A DNA stretch of 64,000 nt from an uncultured Pseudomonadota bacterium. Its GTDB lineage: Bacteria > Pseudomonadota > Gammaproteobacteria > Methylococcales > Methylomonadaceae. Position numbers and translations under genes: made by a program. The notes under the pieces are model-generated. The model searched no databases. It saw nothing but the letters and a program-made list of their open reading frames with translations, and had not been told where the DNA came from. Numbering within the stretch: the first letter of the stretch is position 1; each line of letters opens with the position of its first letter. Of this stretch, positions 34,262-44,423 are shown in pieces. The DNA is taken from NCBI GenBank assembly GCA_903870545.1, contig CAIQDI010000013.1, forward strand, positions 1 to 64,000. The letters run 5' to 3'.

Positions 34262-35341
34262 TTAACCTCTGTTCATAATGTCGCGTAAATCGAGAGCTGC
34301 CGCGTTTGCACGAGCAATATAGTTCGCCATTGATAACGAATAGTTGGCAAATAAACCGTAACCGCTACCGTCTAAAACCATCGGGCTTAACGTCGGCGTT
34401 AAACTATTTTCCAATTCCCGAATCATAACATCGACGGTTCGCATCGCGCGTTTATCGAGCAAAATATCACGGAAATCGTGTTTAATCGCTCGCAAAATGT
34501 GCAATAACGCCCAACTTGCGCCGCGTGCTTCATAAAATACGTTATCGATTTCAAACCACGTTACTTTTGCCGCCGTTTTGCCGCTCGCTTCTTCCAATTC
34601 TAAATTAGTCAAACCCGGTGCAAAGTTGCTACTCGACGCATTCGAGCTTAATCGTGTCGATAAATCGCCCAAACGCTTAATTACAACTTCGGTGTATTGC
34701 CACAAGTTATCCGCGCGTGAATAAAACTGCGCTTTTTTGGTTGCGTTTGGATCTTGCAAACGCCCCATGTATTTGTGCAATGCTTGAATTCCTTTTTCAT
34801 ATTCCGCTTCAGTTGCCGGTAATGCCCACGAATTCGGTTCATAATAAAAATACGGTTCAGCCACTGCCAAATCGGGATCTTGTTCTGATTGAGATTGATC
34901 ACGAGCAAAATGGTTTCGTAACGCGGTGGTTGCATCACGCAACATCACTAACGCGCCAAATTCCCAACTGGTAATGTTATCGAGCAACACGCCTGGCGGT
35001 GCAACGTCGTTGGTAATATAGCCGCCACTTTTATTCAACAATGTATCGGCAATATGCGCCAAAGTCGCCGTATAGGTATAGCCTAAAGGTAAATCAGCCG
35101 CTAATAATTCGTAGCTCTGTGCTTCGATTGCGCTACCGTGTTCATCGACCGCAATTTCAGCTTTGACTGCATCAGGATTTGCCTGTGAAATCGCCGATTC
35201 TAAAATGTTAAATTGTTGAGGTTCTCGCCCCCACCATTGACTAAACACAAATAGCACCAGAACACTAATCGACGCTAACACGCCGAGTATCCAAAAAGTA
35301 CCTTTTGATTTTATGTCTGTTATTTTTTCGCTTGCCGCCAT
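34262..35341 (-). CDS. DUF2333 membrane-anchored protein
   Basis: A 359-residue protein with one N-terminal membrane anchor (FWILGVLASISVLVLFVF) and a large domain, presumably periplasmic. Family-like segments: SYELLAADLPLGYTYTATLA, SGGYITNDVAPPGVLLDNI, SWALPATEAEYEKGIQAL and ASWALLHILRAIKHDFRDIL. I recognise it as DUF2333; the biochemical role is not known. It is coupled to the DUF4389 gene and lies downstream of xerC with a 90-base gap. Confidence 0.85.
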   Translation of the reverse strand: MAASEKITDIKSKGTFWILGVLASISVLVLFVFSQWWGREPQQFNILESAISQANPDAVKAEIAVDEHGSAIEAQSYELLAADLPLGYTYTATLAHIADTLLNKSGGYITNDVAPPGVLLDNITSWEFGALVMLRDATTALRNHFARDQSQSEQDPDLAVAEPYFYYEPNSWALPATEAEYEKGIQALHKYMGRLQDPNATKKAQFYSRADNLWQYTEVVIKRLGDLSTRLSSNASSSNFAPGLTNLELEEASGKTAAKVTWFEIDNVFYEARGASWALLHILRAIKHDFRDILLDKRAMRTVDVMIRELENSLTPTLSPMVLDGSGYGLFANYSLSMANYIARANAAALDLRDIMNRG

Positions 35342-35430
35342 AATTTGAACCTTTAAAGGAAATATATTTTGCGTGATTGTGTTTTAAAAACAAGGCGCAT
35401 AGTAGCAGATTTTTACTGTTTTTGGCGCGG

Positions 35431-36336
35431 CTAAACTGGCTTTTTTTTCGCCCGTGGATGTGCGTTATCGTAAACCTTCGCCAAATGTTCAAAGTCTAAA
35501 TGCGTGTAAATTTGCGTGGTGCTAATGCTTGTATGTCCCAGTAATTCTTGAACAGCCCGTAAATCTTGACTGGATTGTAATAAATGGCTGGCGAACGAAT
35601 GGCGTAATGCGTGAGGATTAACGTGTTGAGCCACGCCTTTTTTGATGCACCATTGTTCCAAACGATATTGAACGCTGCGTTGGCAAAGTCGTCCGCCACG
35701 TTGAGATAAAAAAAATGCTTGTTCATTTTCGGAACGCGCCACGCGGTGTGTTAACCAGTTTTGAATCGCCAAAATGGCTTTGCTGCCAATCGGTAGAATG
35801 CGTGCTTTGCCGCCTTTTCCAGATTGAACGCGCAACGATTTATCATTCAAATCTAAATCCGACAAATTCAAATCCACCAATTCACTCAACCGTAAACCTG
35901 ACGAATAAAACAGCTCAAACATCGCGACATCACGCACTTCTAAAACCGAATTCGTGCCAGCGTCTAACAAACCACCGACTTGGTCAACGTCCAACGTTTT
36001 GGGTAATTTACGGATTGATTTGGGAGCTTTGACGTAATGCGCGGGATTGATAGTTGCCCAATTATTTTTCAATAAATACTGATAAAAACCGCGCATCGCT
36101 GACAATTCACGTTGTAAACTCGCGCTACTCAAACCTTGCCGATGGCGATTTGCAACGTGTTGACGAATATCGTTCGGCTGCAATTCTGACCAATGTTCAA
36201 ATTTTTGTTTGTCGCAAAAATCCGTCAAATGGCGCAAATCACGTTGGTAATTGGTCAGCGTGTGAAGCGACACCCGCTTTTCAATTTCTAACTGCGTGAA
36301 AAAATCAGCAAGTTGCTTTGCGGCAAGTGCTTTCAT
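35431..36336 (-). CDS. xerC: Tyrosine recombinase XerC
   Basis: Resolves chromosome dimers at dif together with XerD. Catalytic residues are in FELFYSSGLRLSELVDLNL (Arg), HALRHSFASHLLQS (His-x-x-Arg), LLGHTSISTTQIYTHLDF (His and the Tyr nucleophile). The ending HLAKVYDNAHPRAKKK is the XerC rather than XerD signature. Its length is 301. dapF and DUF484, its usual upstream neighbours, are present, but two membrane-protein genes are inserted between DUF484 and xerC. Confidence 0.95.
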   Translation of the reverse strand: MKALAAKQLADFFTQLEIEKRVSLHTLTNYQRDLRHLTDFCDKQKFEHWSELQPNDIRQHVANRHRQGLSSASLQRELSAMRGFYQYLLKNNWATINPAHYVKAPKSIRKLPKTLDVDQVGGLLDAGTNSVLEVRDVAMFELFYSSGLRLSELVDLNLSDLDLNDKSLRVQSGKGGKARILPIGSKAILAIQNWLTHRVARSENEQAFFLSQRGGRLCQRSVQYRLEQWCIKKGVAQHVNPHALRHSFASHLLQSSQDLRAVQELLGHTSISTTQIYTHLDFEHLAKVYDNAHPRAKKKPV

Positions 36337-36339
36337 AAT

Positions 36340-38244
36340 TTAAGGATAGCGACTCAATCGATGCGTCCAAATATAATCCGCCGATTGATAATAGCTCATC
36401 ACGTCATTGATTAAATTAGGTTGTGTTTCGGGGTTCAAAATATGATGTTCACCAAGCGGATCGTCTACCATATCAACTTTTTGTTGCGGCGATAAATACA
36501 CCAATTTATTGTCTTTAAACAAGCCCAATTTCTGATAATTACTCACCAAAGCGCGTCCATTTTTCGGCGACATTTTAAAAATATCCTGCCCGTAAAATTG
36601 GCTTTCATAATTCAAATTGAGCAAACCCAAAACCGTTGGCGCAACGTCGATTTGACTGGAAAGCGTGGCATTTTCAACCGCTGGAACGTGTTTGGGCGCA
36701 TAAATAAACAGTGGAATATGATATTTATCAACAGGCAATTCGGTTTTTCGCGCACTGCCGGCACAATGATCCGCGACCATCACGAAAATCGTATCGTTAA
36801 ACCACGGTTTTGTTTTTGCCGTTTTGATAAATTCTTGAATCGCGTAATCGGTATATTTCACCGCACCTTCACGGCTTTGACCTGACGGAATATCGATTTT
36901 TCCTTCGGGATACGAATACGGACGGTGATTTGTGGTCGTCATAATTTGAAAGAAAAATGGTTTATTTTTGGCAAAATCGTTATCTGCTTCTTTCATAGTG
37001 CGATTAAAAATCACGTCGTCCGACACGCCCCACGCATTTTTAAACGTCATTTCCTCGTTGGTAAATTCAGTTTCATCAACGATGCGATAACCGTTGCCCG
37101 AATAAAATTCATTCATGTTGTCGAAATAGCCGCGCCCACCATATAAAAACGCTGTGTCGTAACCGCGTTCTTGTAAAACGTGACCTAAATTAAATAATTT
37201 TCCATTGTCGGGACGTTTCACAATGGATTGTCCGGCGGTCGGTGGAATTGATAGCGTCAATGCTTCCAATCCACGAATGGTGCGTGTTCCGGTCGCATAA
37301 AAGTTGGTAAATAACGCGCCTTCTTTAAACCAATTATCCATAAACGGCGTAATTTTTTGGATGTTGCCGAATTTAGTCAAATAATCCGCGCTCAAACTTT
37401 CGACCGTAATCAAAATAATGTTCAAACGTTTTTCTGCGCCCTGCCCTTTGATTTCGTGTTTGATATTGTACAAACCGTCATTTTTCGCGCTCAATTCCGT
37501 TTTAATTTTTGCTGATAATTGCGTGTCATCTGCCAAACGATAAAAGCGATGATAATCCAGTTCGTTATTGCGAAACGCCGAGAAAAATTGGTACGCGCCA
37601 TTTGCCGCAACTTCGTTTAAATAAGTGTTTGGCGAGAATTGATAGGTGGTGCGACCAATCGCAAAATAACTCATCACCGGTAATAAACACAAACAGCCCG
37701 CAATTTTTGTCCGACGTTTAAAATTTTCAGTCGCATAAAACGTGACGGCTAACGTACTTTTCACCAGCCAAAAACAGCCAATCGTAATAATTAAAATCCC
37801 CGCCAACAACTTACCGAGCGGATACGATTCGATGATATTTTGCACAACTTCGTGCGTGTAAATTAAATAATCGACCGCAATAAAATTGAAACGCACGCCA
37901 AATTCATCCCAGAATGTCCATTCAGAAAGAATCAGAAAAAATAAGCCGTACAAGTTCAGTAAAAAACCTGAAAATACAAACCATTTGTGCCATTTACTGT
38001 GATACCAACGATTCGGAATCACCCATAAATAAAGCGTGAACGGAACCAAAAAATAGCTGTAAAACGCTAAATCGTGAAGCGCACCCATGACAAACGCGAA
38101 GGCAATCTGATAAAACGGCGTGTCGATGTCCGCCCATTGTTTCGCCAATAACGCCACGCGCAAAATCGCAAATGTGATTAAATTGATGAATAAAAACAAC
38201 GCTAAAATGCTGAAACGTGATTTCGAAAACAAGGCTACACGCAT
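36340..38244 (-). CDS. LTA-synthase-like sulfatase/phosphotransferase membrane protein
   Basis: Five N-terminal membrane helices in residues 10-200 precede a periplasmic alkaline-phosphatase-superfamily domain. Metal and nucleophile residues are visible: E282 in ITVESLSADYL, T320 or T322 in ATGTRTIRGLEAL, and the Asp-His pair in MVADHCAGSARK. Family members transfer phosphoglycerol or phosphoethanolamine to glycans or lipids, so it may decorate an envelope polymer. It is encoded 3 bases after a small membrane protein and 3 bases before xerC, hence co-transcribed with both. Confidence 0.88.
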   Translation of the reverse strand: MRVALFSKSRFSILALFLFINLITFAILRVALLAKQWADIDTPFYQIAFAFVMGALHDLAFYSYFLVPFTLYLWVIPNRWYHSKWHKWFVFSGFLLNLYGLFFLILSEWTFWDEFGVRFNFIAVDYLIYTHEVVQNIIESYPLGKLLAGILIITIGCFWLVKSTLAVTFYATENFKRRTKIAGCLCLLPVMSYFAIGRTTYQFSPNTYLNEVAANGAYQFFSAFRNNELDYHRFYRLADDTQLSAKIKTELSAKNDGLYNIKHEIKGQGAEKRLNIILITVESLSADYLTKFGNIQKITPFMDNWFKEGALFTNFYATGTRTIRGLEALTLSIPPTAGQSIVKRPDNGKLFNLGHVLQERGYDTAFLYGGRGYFDNMNEFYSGNGYRIVDETEFTNEEMTFKNAWGVSDDVIFNRTMKEADNDFAKNKPFFFQIMTTTNHRPYSYPEGKIDIPSGQSREGAVKYTDYAIQEFIKTAKTKPWFNDTIFVMVADHCAGSARKTELPVDKYHIPLFIYAPKHVPAVENATLSSQIDVAPTVLGLLNLNYESQFYGQDIFKMSPKNGRALVSNYQKLGLFKDNKLVYLSPQQKVDMVDDPLGEHHILNPETQPNLINDVMSYYQSADYIWTHRLSRYP

Positions 38245-38247
38245 GAT

Positions 38248-38760
38248 TTAAATATCCATGAACAGCATTGGAATGCCATAAGTTAAGATGAAATAGCAAA
38301 ATGCTAACGACCAACTTTTGCCCACGTTGTACGCAAAAAATCGGCGTAAAATGTACGCGACAATCGCTAAATACCAGCTCACCAAAAACACCGCCAAACT
38401 CACACCGACTTCAGCACGATATTCAAAGTGCATTCTAACCAGCGCAAAATCTAACACTTCGCACAAAATCGCCAACACCATAATGAAGTTTTCACAAATG
38501 AAAATAGCGGTAAAAACTCGCTGAAACAGCAGAATGTTTTTATGGAAAAATAAAAAAGTCGCCACGGCTGAAAACGCCATCACCGCCCGCAATGAAACTT
38601 CCAATGTTCCATCCGCAATATCGGCAATTAAACCTTCAACAATAATGCCTGAAATTAAGTAGAAAATAATGCAGGTGCGCGAAAAAGCACGACTTGGTAA
38701 TAAGTCGATGGGATCGCCTTTAAACCAGCACAGTTTGAGATATGAAATAAGTAACGACAT
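38248..38760 (-). CDS. Hypothetical multi-pass membrane protein
   Basis: I do not recognise this 170-residue protein. It has about five hydrophobic segments (IIFYLISGIIVEGLIADI, AVMAFSAVATFLFFH, VFTAIFICENFIMVLAILC, VSLAVFLVSWYLAIVAYIL, LAFCYFILTYGIPMLF). The start IDLLPSRAFSRT is polar and likely cytoplasmic. It precedes the LTA-synthase-like gene by three bases and may work with it. Confidence 0.75.
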   Translation of the reverse strand: MSLLISYLKLCWFKGDPIDLLPSRAFSRTCIIFYLISGIIVEGLIADIADGTLEVSLRAVMAFSAVATFLFFHKNILLFQRVFTAIFICENFIMVLAILCEVLDFALVRMHFEYRAEVGVSLAVFLVSWYLAIVAYILRRFFAYNVGKSWSLAFCYFILTYGIPMLFMDI

Positions 38761-38787
38761 GATTTTTTTTTAAAAATTAAATTAAAG

Positions 38788-38821
38788 AAAAGTAGGCGTG
38801 AATCAATTTACGCCTACTTTT
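38788..38821 (-). terminator. Hairpin between DUF484 and the membrane-protein genes
   Basis: AAAAGTAGGCGT pairs perfectly with ACGCCTACTTTT (12 base pairs, 10-base loop). On the minus strand it is followed by CTTTAATTT-type sequence. It would end or attenuate transcription coming from dapF-DUF484. Confidence 0.8.
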
Positions 38822-38826
38822 TATTT

Positions 38827-39594
38827 TTATTGTTGTAATAAAGTGATTAAACAGGTGGCAATAACTTCACTCATTTGCGTTAAAAATAGATTCCCCATGC
38901 TGGCATGAAAACGATTTTCGTCACGACTTCCGATGACAAATAAACCTTCCAAATCTGTAAACAACATCGGTACAATCGCGCAAGATTTGACTTCGTTGGC
39001 TTGAAAACCAAACAAAACGCGGGCTTGCGTCAACGTCGGTTTTCCGCAACTGGGAATGCCCGAACGAAGTTCATTTTCAAACGGTTTTAAATCTTTGCTA
39101 TCGGGTGCCAGAAAAAGTCCCTCTAAATCTGGATGCGGCGCGGCTTGAATCAAACGAATGGCGACAAAATCAGTTAAAAAATAGTCTGACAACACGATGT
39201 TTAAATTTGTTATAACATCTTCTAACGTTAGCGCATCGAGCAACGCCAAATTTAATTTGTGCATTCGACTTAAAGCAGTGTCGTTATCACGCGCAATTTG
39301 AATCAATTCAGTCAGTTTATTTTCCATTTCTTGCGAACGAAAACGAAACAATTCAAGTTGCTTTGAAATCAACGAAACGGTGCCACCTGTGGCGTGTGGA
39401 ATACTGAGATGTTCGAGCAAGTGAACGTGTTCGATAAAAAAATCGGGGTGCGCTTGTAAATACTCGGCGACTTGCTCAACATTGATACTGTTTATTTTAT
39501 CAGGTTTAATTTTAACGACTTTAGGCTTAACAATTTTCTCAACAATAGCCTTCGGTTTTGAAACCCGCGTTGACTTTTCTACTTTTTCACTCAT
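38827..39594 (-). CDS. DUF484 family protein (YigA-like)
   Basis: A 255-residue cytoplasmic protein with a Lys-rich N-terminus, then [20 protein letters not shown] and [20 protein letters not shown], the DUF484 hallmark, followed by a coiled coil and a GAF-like domain ([32 protein letters not shown]). Function is unknown. Its start overlaps the dapF stop by four bases, and dapF-DUF484-xerC is a conserved order. Confidence 0.92.
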   Translation of the reverse strand: MSEKVEKSTRVSKPKAIVEKIVKPKVVKIKPDKINSINVEQVAEYLQAHPDFFIEHVHLLEHLSIPHATGGTVSLISKQLELFRFRSQEMENKLTELIQIARDNDTALSRMHKLNLALLDALTLEDVITNLNIVLSDYFLTDFVAIRLIQAAPHPDLEGLFLAPDSKDLKPFENELRSGIPSCGKPTLTQARVLFGFQANEVKSCAIVPMLFTDLEGLFVIGSRDENRFHASMGNLFLTQMSEVIATCLITLLQQ

Positions 39595-40415
39595 AGCGCA
39601 ATAAATCCTTCAAACACAGAAACCGCTGCACCGGTCATAAATACAGGTTCCCCACGCCCTGCCCAACGAATGGTTAATTCACCACCTGGCAACTCGACTC
39701 GCACGACGTTGTTTAATAAATGTTGCTCAATACCAATTACTACCGCTGCACACGCGCCACTTCCGCAGGCTTGAGTTTCGCCCGCGCCACGTTCGTAAAC
39801 ACGCAATTTAATCGCATTTTTATCTAAAACCTGCATAAAACCAATGTTAGCGCGTTCGGGAAAAATCGTGTGACTTTCGAGAGCTGCGCCAATGGTTTCA
39901 ACGGAGGCAGTTTTAATATCGTTTACTTGCAAAACAGCGTGCGGATTTCCCATCGAAACTGCGCCAAATGCCTTTTCTGTGCCATTCACATTCACGGTAT
40001 AAAATCGCGCTTCTTGTTCTGAAATGACAGGAATTTCAGCGGGTAAATGACGTGGAATACCCATATTAACGGTAATTAAATTATTGTCAGTAAAACTCAA
40101 AACAAGCTGCCCTGATTTTGTTTCGACGACAATTTCGTCTTTGTCGGTTAACTTTTTATCGCGTACAAACCGGGCAAAACAGCGAGCACCGTTGCCACAT
40201 TGCCCAACTTCGCTGCCGTCTGCATTAAAAATTCGATATTTAAAATCAACATTGGGCTGATTGGTTTTTTCGACTACTAAAAGTTGGTCAAAACCAATTC
40301 CTATGTGTCGATTCGCCATAAAACGAATTTTTTTCGGCGTAATGGCAATACGTTGATTTATGGCATCGACAACGACAAAATCATTGCCGAGACCGTGCAT
40401 TTTGGTAAATTTCAT
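39591..40415 (-). CDS. dapF: Diaminopimelate epimerase
   Basis: Makes meso-diaminopimelate for peptidoglycan and lysine. The catalytic cysteines are C73 in [14 protein letters not shown] and the one in [15 protein letters not shown]. The start [16 protein letters not shown] is diagnostic and the 274-residue length typical. dapE lies upstream in the same orientation, so two lysine-pathway genes are close but separated by tldD. Confidence 0.97.
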   Translation of the reverse strand: MKFTKMHGLGNDFVVVDAINQRIAITPKKIRFMANRHIGIGFDQLLVVEKTNQPNVDFKYRIFNADGSEVGQCGNGARCFARFVRDKKLTDKDEIVVETKSGQLVLSFTDNNLITVNMGIPRHLPAEIPVISEQEARFYTVNVNGTEKAFGAVSMGNPHAVLQVNDIKTASVETIGAALESHTIFPERANIGFMQVLDKNAIKLRVYERGAGETQACGSGACAAVVIGIEQHLLNNVVRVELPGGELTIRWAGRGEPVFMTGAAVSVFEGFIAL

Positions 40416-40429
40416 GAGTTTTTCTGTCT

Positions 40430-41872
40430 TTAAATCTGTGTTCCACCGACGGTTAATCCGTCAATTTTCAAAGTAGGTTGACCGACTCCGACTGGCACGC
40501 TTTGACCATCTTTGCCACATGTTCCGACACCGCTATCAAGTTCTAAATCGTCACCGACCATTGAAACTTTTGTCAAAACATCTGGGCCATTGCCAATTAA
40601 CGTTGCACCTTTGACAGGGCGCGTTATTTTGCCATTTTCGATTAAATAGGCTTCGCTGGCAGAAAATACGAATTTTCCTGACGTAATATCGACTTGTCCG
40701 CCCGCAAAATTTTTCGCGTACAACCCATTTTTCACCGATGCAATAATCTCGTCGGGGTGATGTTGTCCCGCCAACATGTAAGTATTAGTCATGCGTGGCA
40801 TGGGTAAATGAGCGTAAGATTCGCGGCGACCATTGCCGGTTGGTGAAACGCCCATCAATCGTGCGTTTAATCGGTCTTGCATATAACCTTTTAAAATGCC
40901 GTTTTCGATTAACACCGTATTTTCAGTTTGCGTGCCTTCATCATCGATGCTCAATGAACCGCGTCTTCCGTATAATGTGCCGTCGTCCACCACCGTGCAT
41001 AATGAGGACGCAACCCGTTCGCCGATTCGTCCGCTAAATGCCGAGGTGCCTTTGCGATTAAAATCGCCTTCTAATCCATGACCAATGGCTTCGTGCAACA
41101 AAATTCCCGGCCAACCCGAACCCAAAACCACCGTCATATTTCCAGCCGGAGCTTCATCCGCTTCTAAATTCACCAGAGCTTGGCGCACCGCTTCTTTCGC
41201 GTAATGTAATGCCGTATCTTGTTCAAAAAACATGGCGTAATCACAGCGTCCGCCACCGCCCATGCTGCCTTGTTCGCGTTTACCATTTTCGACGATAATA
41301 ACCGTGACATTCAAACGCACCAATGGGCGAACGTCTGCTAATAAATGTCCGTCTTGATTCGCCACTAAAACGTGTTCGTGTACGCCTGATAAACTGATAA
41401 TCACTTCTTCAATGCGTGAATCTAACGCGCGAGTTTGGCTATCGAGTTGTTTTAGAAAATCAATTTTTTGTTGGTCGTTAAGCGATTTCAACGGATTCAA
41501 TGCCGGATATAAAACTCGTGCATTGGTATGGATGGCTTTCAAATTCACTTGCGCGTGTTGCGCTTGGCGCGTAATGGCTTTGACATTGTTTATCGCGGCG
41601 AGCAAAACGGGAATTTCTAAACGGTCGCTGTAGGCAAAACCTGTTTTTTCACCTGAAACCGCTCGCACGCCAGCACCTTGCTCAATACTGTGATGACCTT
41701 CTTTCACAATACCGCTTTCAAGTACCCATGATTCAGAATGACTTGATTGAAAATAAATATCCGCTGCATCTACTTCGGCACTCAAAAGTTGATTCATCAA
41801 TTTTTCAATATCGGAATCTTGAATGCCCGCTGGGATGAGAATGGCTTGTCGTGCGAGTTCGAGTAAGTGCAT
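40430..41872 (-). CDS. tldD: Metalloprotease TldD
   Basis: Subunit of the TldD-TldE (PmbA) protease, which trims small peptides and modified peptides in E. coli. The zinc motif HEAIGH is at residues 260-265, with [20 protein letters not shown] after it and SVGTG-type glycine-rich ends ([20 protein letters not shown]). The 480-residue length fits. The partner gene tldE/pmbA is not in this window. Confidence 0.96.
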   Translation of the reverse strand: MHLLELARQAILIPAGIQDSDIEKLMNQLLSAEVDAADIYFQSSHSESWVLESGIVKEGHHSIEQGAGVRAVSGEKTGFAYSDRLEIPVLLAAINNVKAITRQAQHAQVNLKAIHTNARVLYPALNPLKSLNDQQKIDFLKQLDSQTRALDSRIEEVIISLSGVHEHVLVANQDGHLLADVRPLVRLNVTVIIVENGKREQGSMGGGGRCDYAMFFEQDTALHYAKEAVRQALVNLEADEAPAGNMTVVLGSGWPGILLHEAIGHGLEGDFNRKGTSAFSGRIGERVASSLCTVVDDGTLYGRRGSLSIDDEGTQTENTVLIENGILKGYMQDRLNARLMGVSPTGNGRRESYAHLPMPRMTNTYMLAGQHHPDEIIASVKNGLYAKNFAGGQVDITSGKFVFSASEAYLIENGKITRPVKGATLIGNGPDVLTKVSMVGDDLELDSGVGTCGKDGQSVPVGVGQPTLKIDGLTVGGTQI

Positions 41873-41904
41873 AAAACCTGATTATTAAAAATGTGGGAAT
41901 TGTT

Positions 41905-41962
41905 ACAAACCAAGGTTTGTACTCCAAATGAATTTAATTTTGGAGTGCAAACCTTGGTTTGT
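41905..41962. repeat. Long inverted repeat between dapE and tldD
   Basis: Arms of 24 bases at 41905-41928 and 41939-41962 pair with a single mismatch around a 10-base loop. Each arm also contains the smaller palindrome AAACCAAGGTTT. The element fills most of the gap between the dapE stop and the tldD start, is unlike a simple terminator (no T-run) and has the look of a dispersed intergenic palindrome. No second copy exists here. Confidence 0.75.
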
Positions 41963-41967
41963 GCCTG

Positions 41968-43101
41968 TTATTTTGTAACTAACAAATCAATCAACATTTG
42001 CTCGTAAATTTGGCTCAAAATTTCTAAATCAGCCACTCCAATGTGTTCATTTACTTTGTGAATGCTGATATTTAACGCGCCCAGCTCAATCACTTGTGCG
42101 CCCGTCGGGGCGATAAAACGTCCATCAGACGTGCCACCGCCCGTGTCATCAAGCGTTTCAAAGTTGGTGACTTTTTTAATCGCGCCATGAGCCGCATCAA
42201 TCAACGCGCCGTTTGAGGTTAAAAACGGATTTCCCGATAAACGCCACACAATATCGTAATTCAAACCGTGCCGATTCAAAATTTCCGCCGTACGTTGTTT
42301 AATAATTTCAGCCGTTAATTCGGTGCTGAAACGCAGATTAAACTGCACATTCGCATTTGCGGGAATAGTATTTTCTGCACCCACGCCGCTGTTAAAATTT
42401 GAAATTTGTAAACTGGTGGCAGGAAAAAACTCGTTGCCATTATCCCAAACTTCGCTGATTAAATCGTTTAACGCGGGCGTGATTTTATGAATTGGATTAT
42501 CCGCTAATTCGGGATAAGCAACGTGACCTTGAATGCCGTGAACCGTTAAGTTTGCACACAATGAACCGCGTCGCCCAACTCGAATAACATCGCCAATTTG
42601 TTTATCGCTCGACGGCTCACCGACTAAACACCAATCGATTTTATCGCCACGACTTTCTAAAACTTCAACGACTTTCACCACGCCATTGGTCGCTGCGCCT
42701 TCTTCATCGCTAGTCAACATAATGGCAATCGATCCAGCGTGATTTGGGTGTTTCGCAACAAAACGCGCCACTGCTGTAAAAAAACACGCAATGCCGCCTT
42801 TCATATCTGCCGCGCCACGTCCGTATAAATTACCGTCACGAATGGTCGGCTCAAACGGCGGAGATTCCCACGAATTCAACGCACCAACAGGAACAACGTC
42901 GGTGTGTCCCAAAAACACAAACAACGGTTTTTCCGTTCCACGACGCAACCAAATGTTTTCCGTGTCGCCAAAATTTAAACGCTCATCGACAAACCCTAAA
43001 GGTGTTAATCGATGCGCCAATAAATCAAGGCAACCCGCGTCGTTCGGCGTGACAGATTCACGCCGAATTAAATCTCTTAAAAGGTCTAGCGTGTCAGTCA
43101 T
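41968..43101 (-). CDS. dapE: Succinyl-diaminopimelate desuccinylase
   Basis: Zinc-dependent peptidase-family enzyme of the lysine/DAP pathway. Metal-binding motifs: VFLGHTDVVPVG, GRGAADMKGGIACF, LTSDEEGAATNG and LDDTGGGTSDGRFIAPTG. The 377-residue length is normal. Its start overlaps the ArsC-like gene by four bases, a linkage (yffB-dapE) seen in other gammaproteobacteria. Confidence 0.97.
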   Translation of the reverse strand: MTDTLDLLRDLIRRESVTPNDAGCLDLLAHRLTPLGFVDERLNFGDTENIWLRRGTEKPLFVFLGHTDVVPVGALNSWESPPFEPTIRDGNLYGRGAADMKGGIACFFTAVARFVAKHPNHAGSIAIMLTSDEEGAATNGVVKVVEVLESRGDKIDWCLVGEPSSDKQIGDVIRVGRRGSLCANLTVHGIQGHVAYPELADNPIHKITPALNDLISEVWDNGNEFFPATSLQISNFNSGVGAENTIPANANVQFNLRFSTELTAEIIKQRTAEILNRHGLNYDIVWRLSGNPFLTSNGALIDAAHGAIKKVTNFETLDDTGGGTSDGRFIAPTGAQVIELGALNISIHKVNEHIGVADLEILSQIYEQMLIDLLVTK

Positions 43102-43448
43102 AGCAACGTGCGTTCGTAATTATCGGCATCAAAACCAATCAATATCGCCTCGCCCGCGTCGAGTACCGGACGTTTAATTAACGTCGGATATTCCATAATT
43201 AGCGGCAAAGCGGTATCAAGTACGTCCGCAAGCAATCGTTGTTCGGGTGAAAAATTTTTCCACGTCATACTTTTACGATTTACCAAAATTTGCCAGTCAG
43301 CAAGTCGTTCAGCAAATTCTTGTAATAACGCTAACGACAAACCTTCACGGCGCAACTCATAAAAACGGTATTCTAACCCGTGCGATTTCAACCAATCACG
43401 GGCTTTTTTTACGGAACCACACGTCGCTAAACCGTACAGAATAATCAT
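43098..43448 (-). CDS. ArsC/Spx-family reductase (YffB-like)
   Basis: A 116-residue thioredoxin-fold protein. The single N-terminal cysteine motif is YGLATCGSVKKARDWL, and IKRPVLDAGEAILIGFDADN is the conserved C-terminal part. Members include arsenate reductases and the glutathione-dependent YffB of unknown role; genomic linkage to dapE points to YffB. True arsenate reduction is not indicated, since no ars genes are nearby. Confidence 0.87.
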   Translation of the reverse strand: MIILYGLATCGSVKKARDWLKSHGLEYRFYELRREGLSLALLQEFAERLADWQILVNRKSMTWKNFSPEQRLLADVLDTALPLIMEYPTLIKRPVLDAGEAILIGFDADNYERTLL

Positions 43449-43451
43449 GTT

Positions 43452-43709
43452 TTACTCTTCATCTTCGTCAGAATCGCCACCGAGCAAATCTTCAATTGAT
43501 GGTAATTCAGGTTCTGATTTGCAACGAATTTTGTAAACATCGATAAGTTCCATCAACGCTTGTTCTAAATCACCCAAAATTTCTTCTTCGTATTCGACTT
43601 CGCCTTCTGGAATTTCGCCGGATTCAAGATAATCTTTTTGAACGTTTACGCCTTCTTCGACAGATAAAATCGAATACATCAATGTGGTACTGGAAAGTTC
43701 TTTACTCAT
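43452..43709 (-). CDS. Small acidic hypothetical protein
   Basis: An 85-residue protein of no family I recognise. It is very acidic, with YLESGEIPEGEVEYEEEILG in the middle and DLLGGDSDEDEE at the end. No signal or membrane segment. It has a ribosome binding site (AGAGGC) and sits three bases before the ArsC-like gene and 35 after queC, so it is translated within this run of genes. Confidence 0.68.
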   Translation of the reverse strand: MSKELSSTTLMYSILSVEEGVNVQKDYLESGEIPEGEVEYEEEILGDLEQALMELIDVYKIRCKSEPELPSIEDLLGGDSDEDEE

Positions 43710-43743
43710 GGTTTTGCCTCTTGGTTAAGTTAAAAAATAAAAA

Positions 43744-44418
43744 TTAGTTTTGTGCATAACGGGTCGAATCGTCAATTCCAGCGGCTAAAAATCCCGCTTT
43801 GCGTAATCGGCACGCATCACACGTTCCACACGCTTCGCCGTTTTCGTTAGCAGAGTAACACGAAACGGTTTGTCGATAATCCACATTTAAACGTGTCCCG
43901 TGTTCAATAATTTCCGCTTTGCTCAAATGAATCAGCGGCGTGTGAATTTTAAACGGCTCGCCTTCCACACTGGCTTTTGTTGCTAAATTCGCCAACGTTT
44001 CAAATGCCGCGATAAATTCCGGACGACAATCAGGATAACCCGAATAATCCACCGCATTCACACCAATAAAAATATCTTGCGCGTGTAAAACTTCCGCCCA
44101 ACCTAATGCTAACGATAAAAAAACTGTATTTCTGGCTGGAACGTAAGTGACTGGAATGCCCGTTTCCAATGTTTGCGGAACGGCAATATCGGAATCCGTC
44201 AACGCACTGCCGCCAATGGTTCCCAAGCCTAAATTCACGATTTTTCGCGTTACGCCATAATCAGCGGCAATTTTTTCACCCGCTTGTAATTCGGCTTTAT
44301 TGCGTTGACCGTAATCGAAACTCAGCGCGTAACATTCGTAACCTTGCGCTTGCGCCATTGCCAAAACGGTCACGGAATCCAAACCACCAGAAAGTAAAAC
44401 GACTGCTTTTTTTGACAT
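43744..44418 (-). CDS. queC: 7-cyano-7-deazaguanine synthase QueC
   Basis: ATP-dependent formation of preQ0 on the queuosine route. The PP-loop is [16 protein letters not shown], and the zinc cysteines are in [20 protein letters not shown]. The start at 44418 ([12 protein letters not shown], 224 residues) matches the family; a start at 44448 would overlap queE. It follows queE by five bases, giving both adjacent queuosine steps. Confidence 0.96.
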   Translation of the reverse strand: MSKKAVVLLSGGLDSVTVLAMAQAQGYECYALSFDYGQRNKAELQAGEKIAADYGVTRKIVNLGLGTIGGSALTDSDIAVPQTLETGIPVTYVPARNTVFLSLALGWAEVLHAQDIFIGVNAVDYSGYPDCRPEFIAAFETLANLATKASVEGEPFKIHTPLIHLSKAEIIEHGTRLNVDYRQTVSCYSANENGEACGTCDACRLRKAGFLAAGIDDSTRYAQN

Positions 44419-44423
44419 AAAAA

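Noticed and set aside
43098-43448. Arsenate resistance gene
   Set aside because: The ArsC-like protein is of the YffB type linked to dapE, and no arsenic efflux or regulator gene is present.
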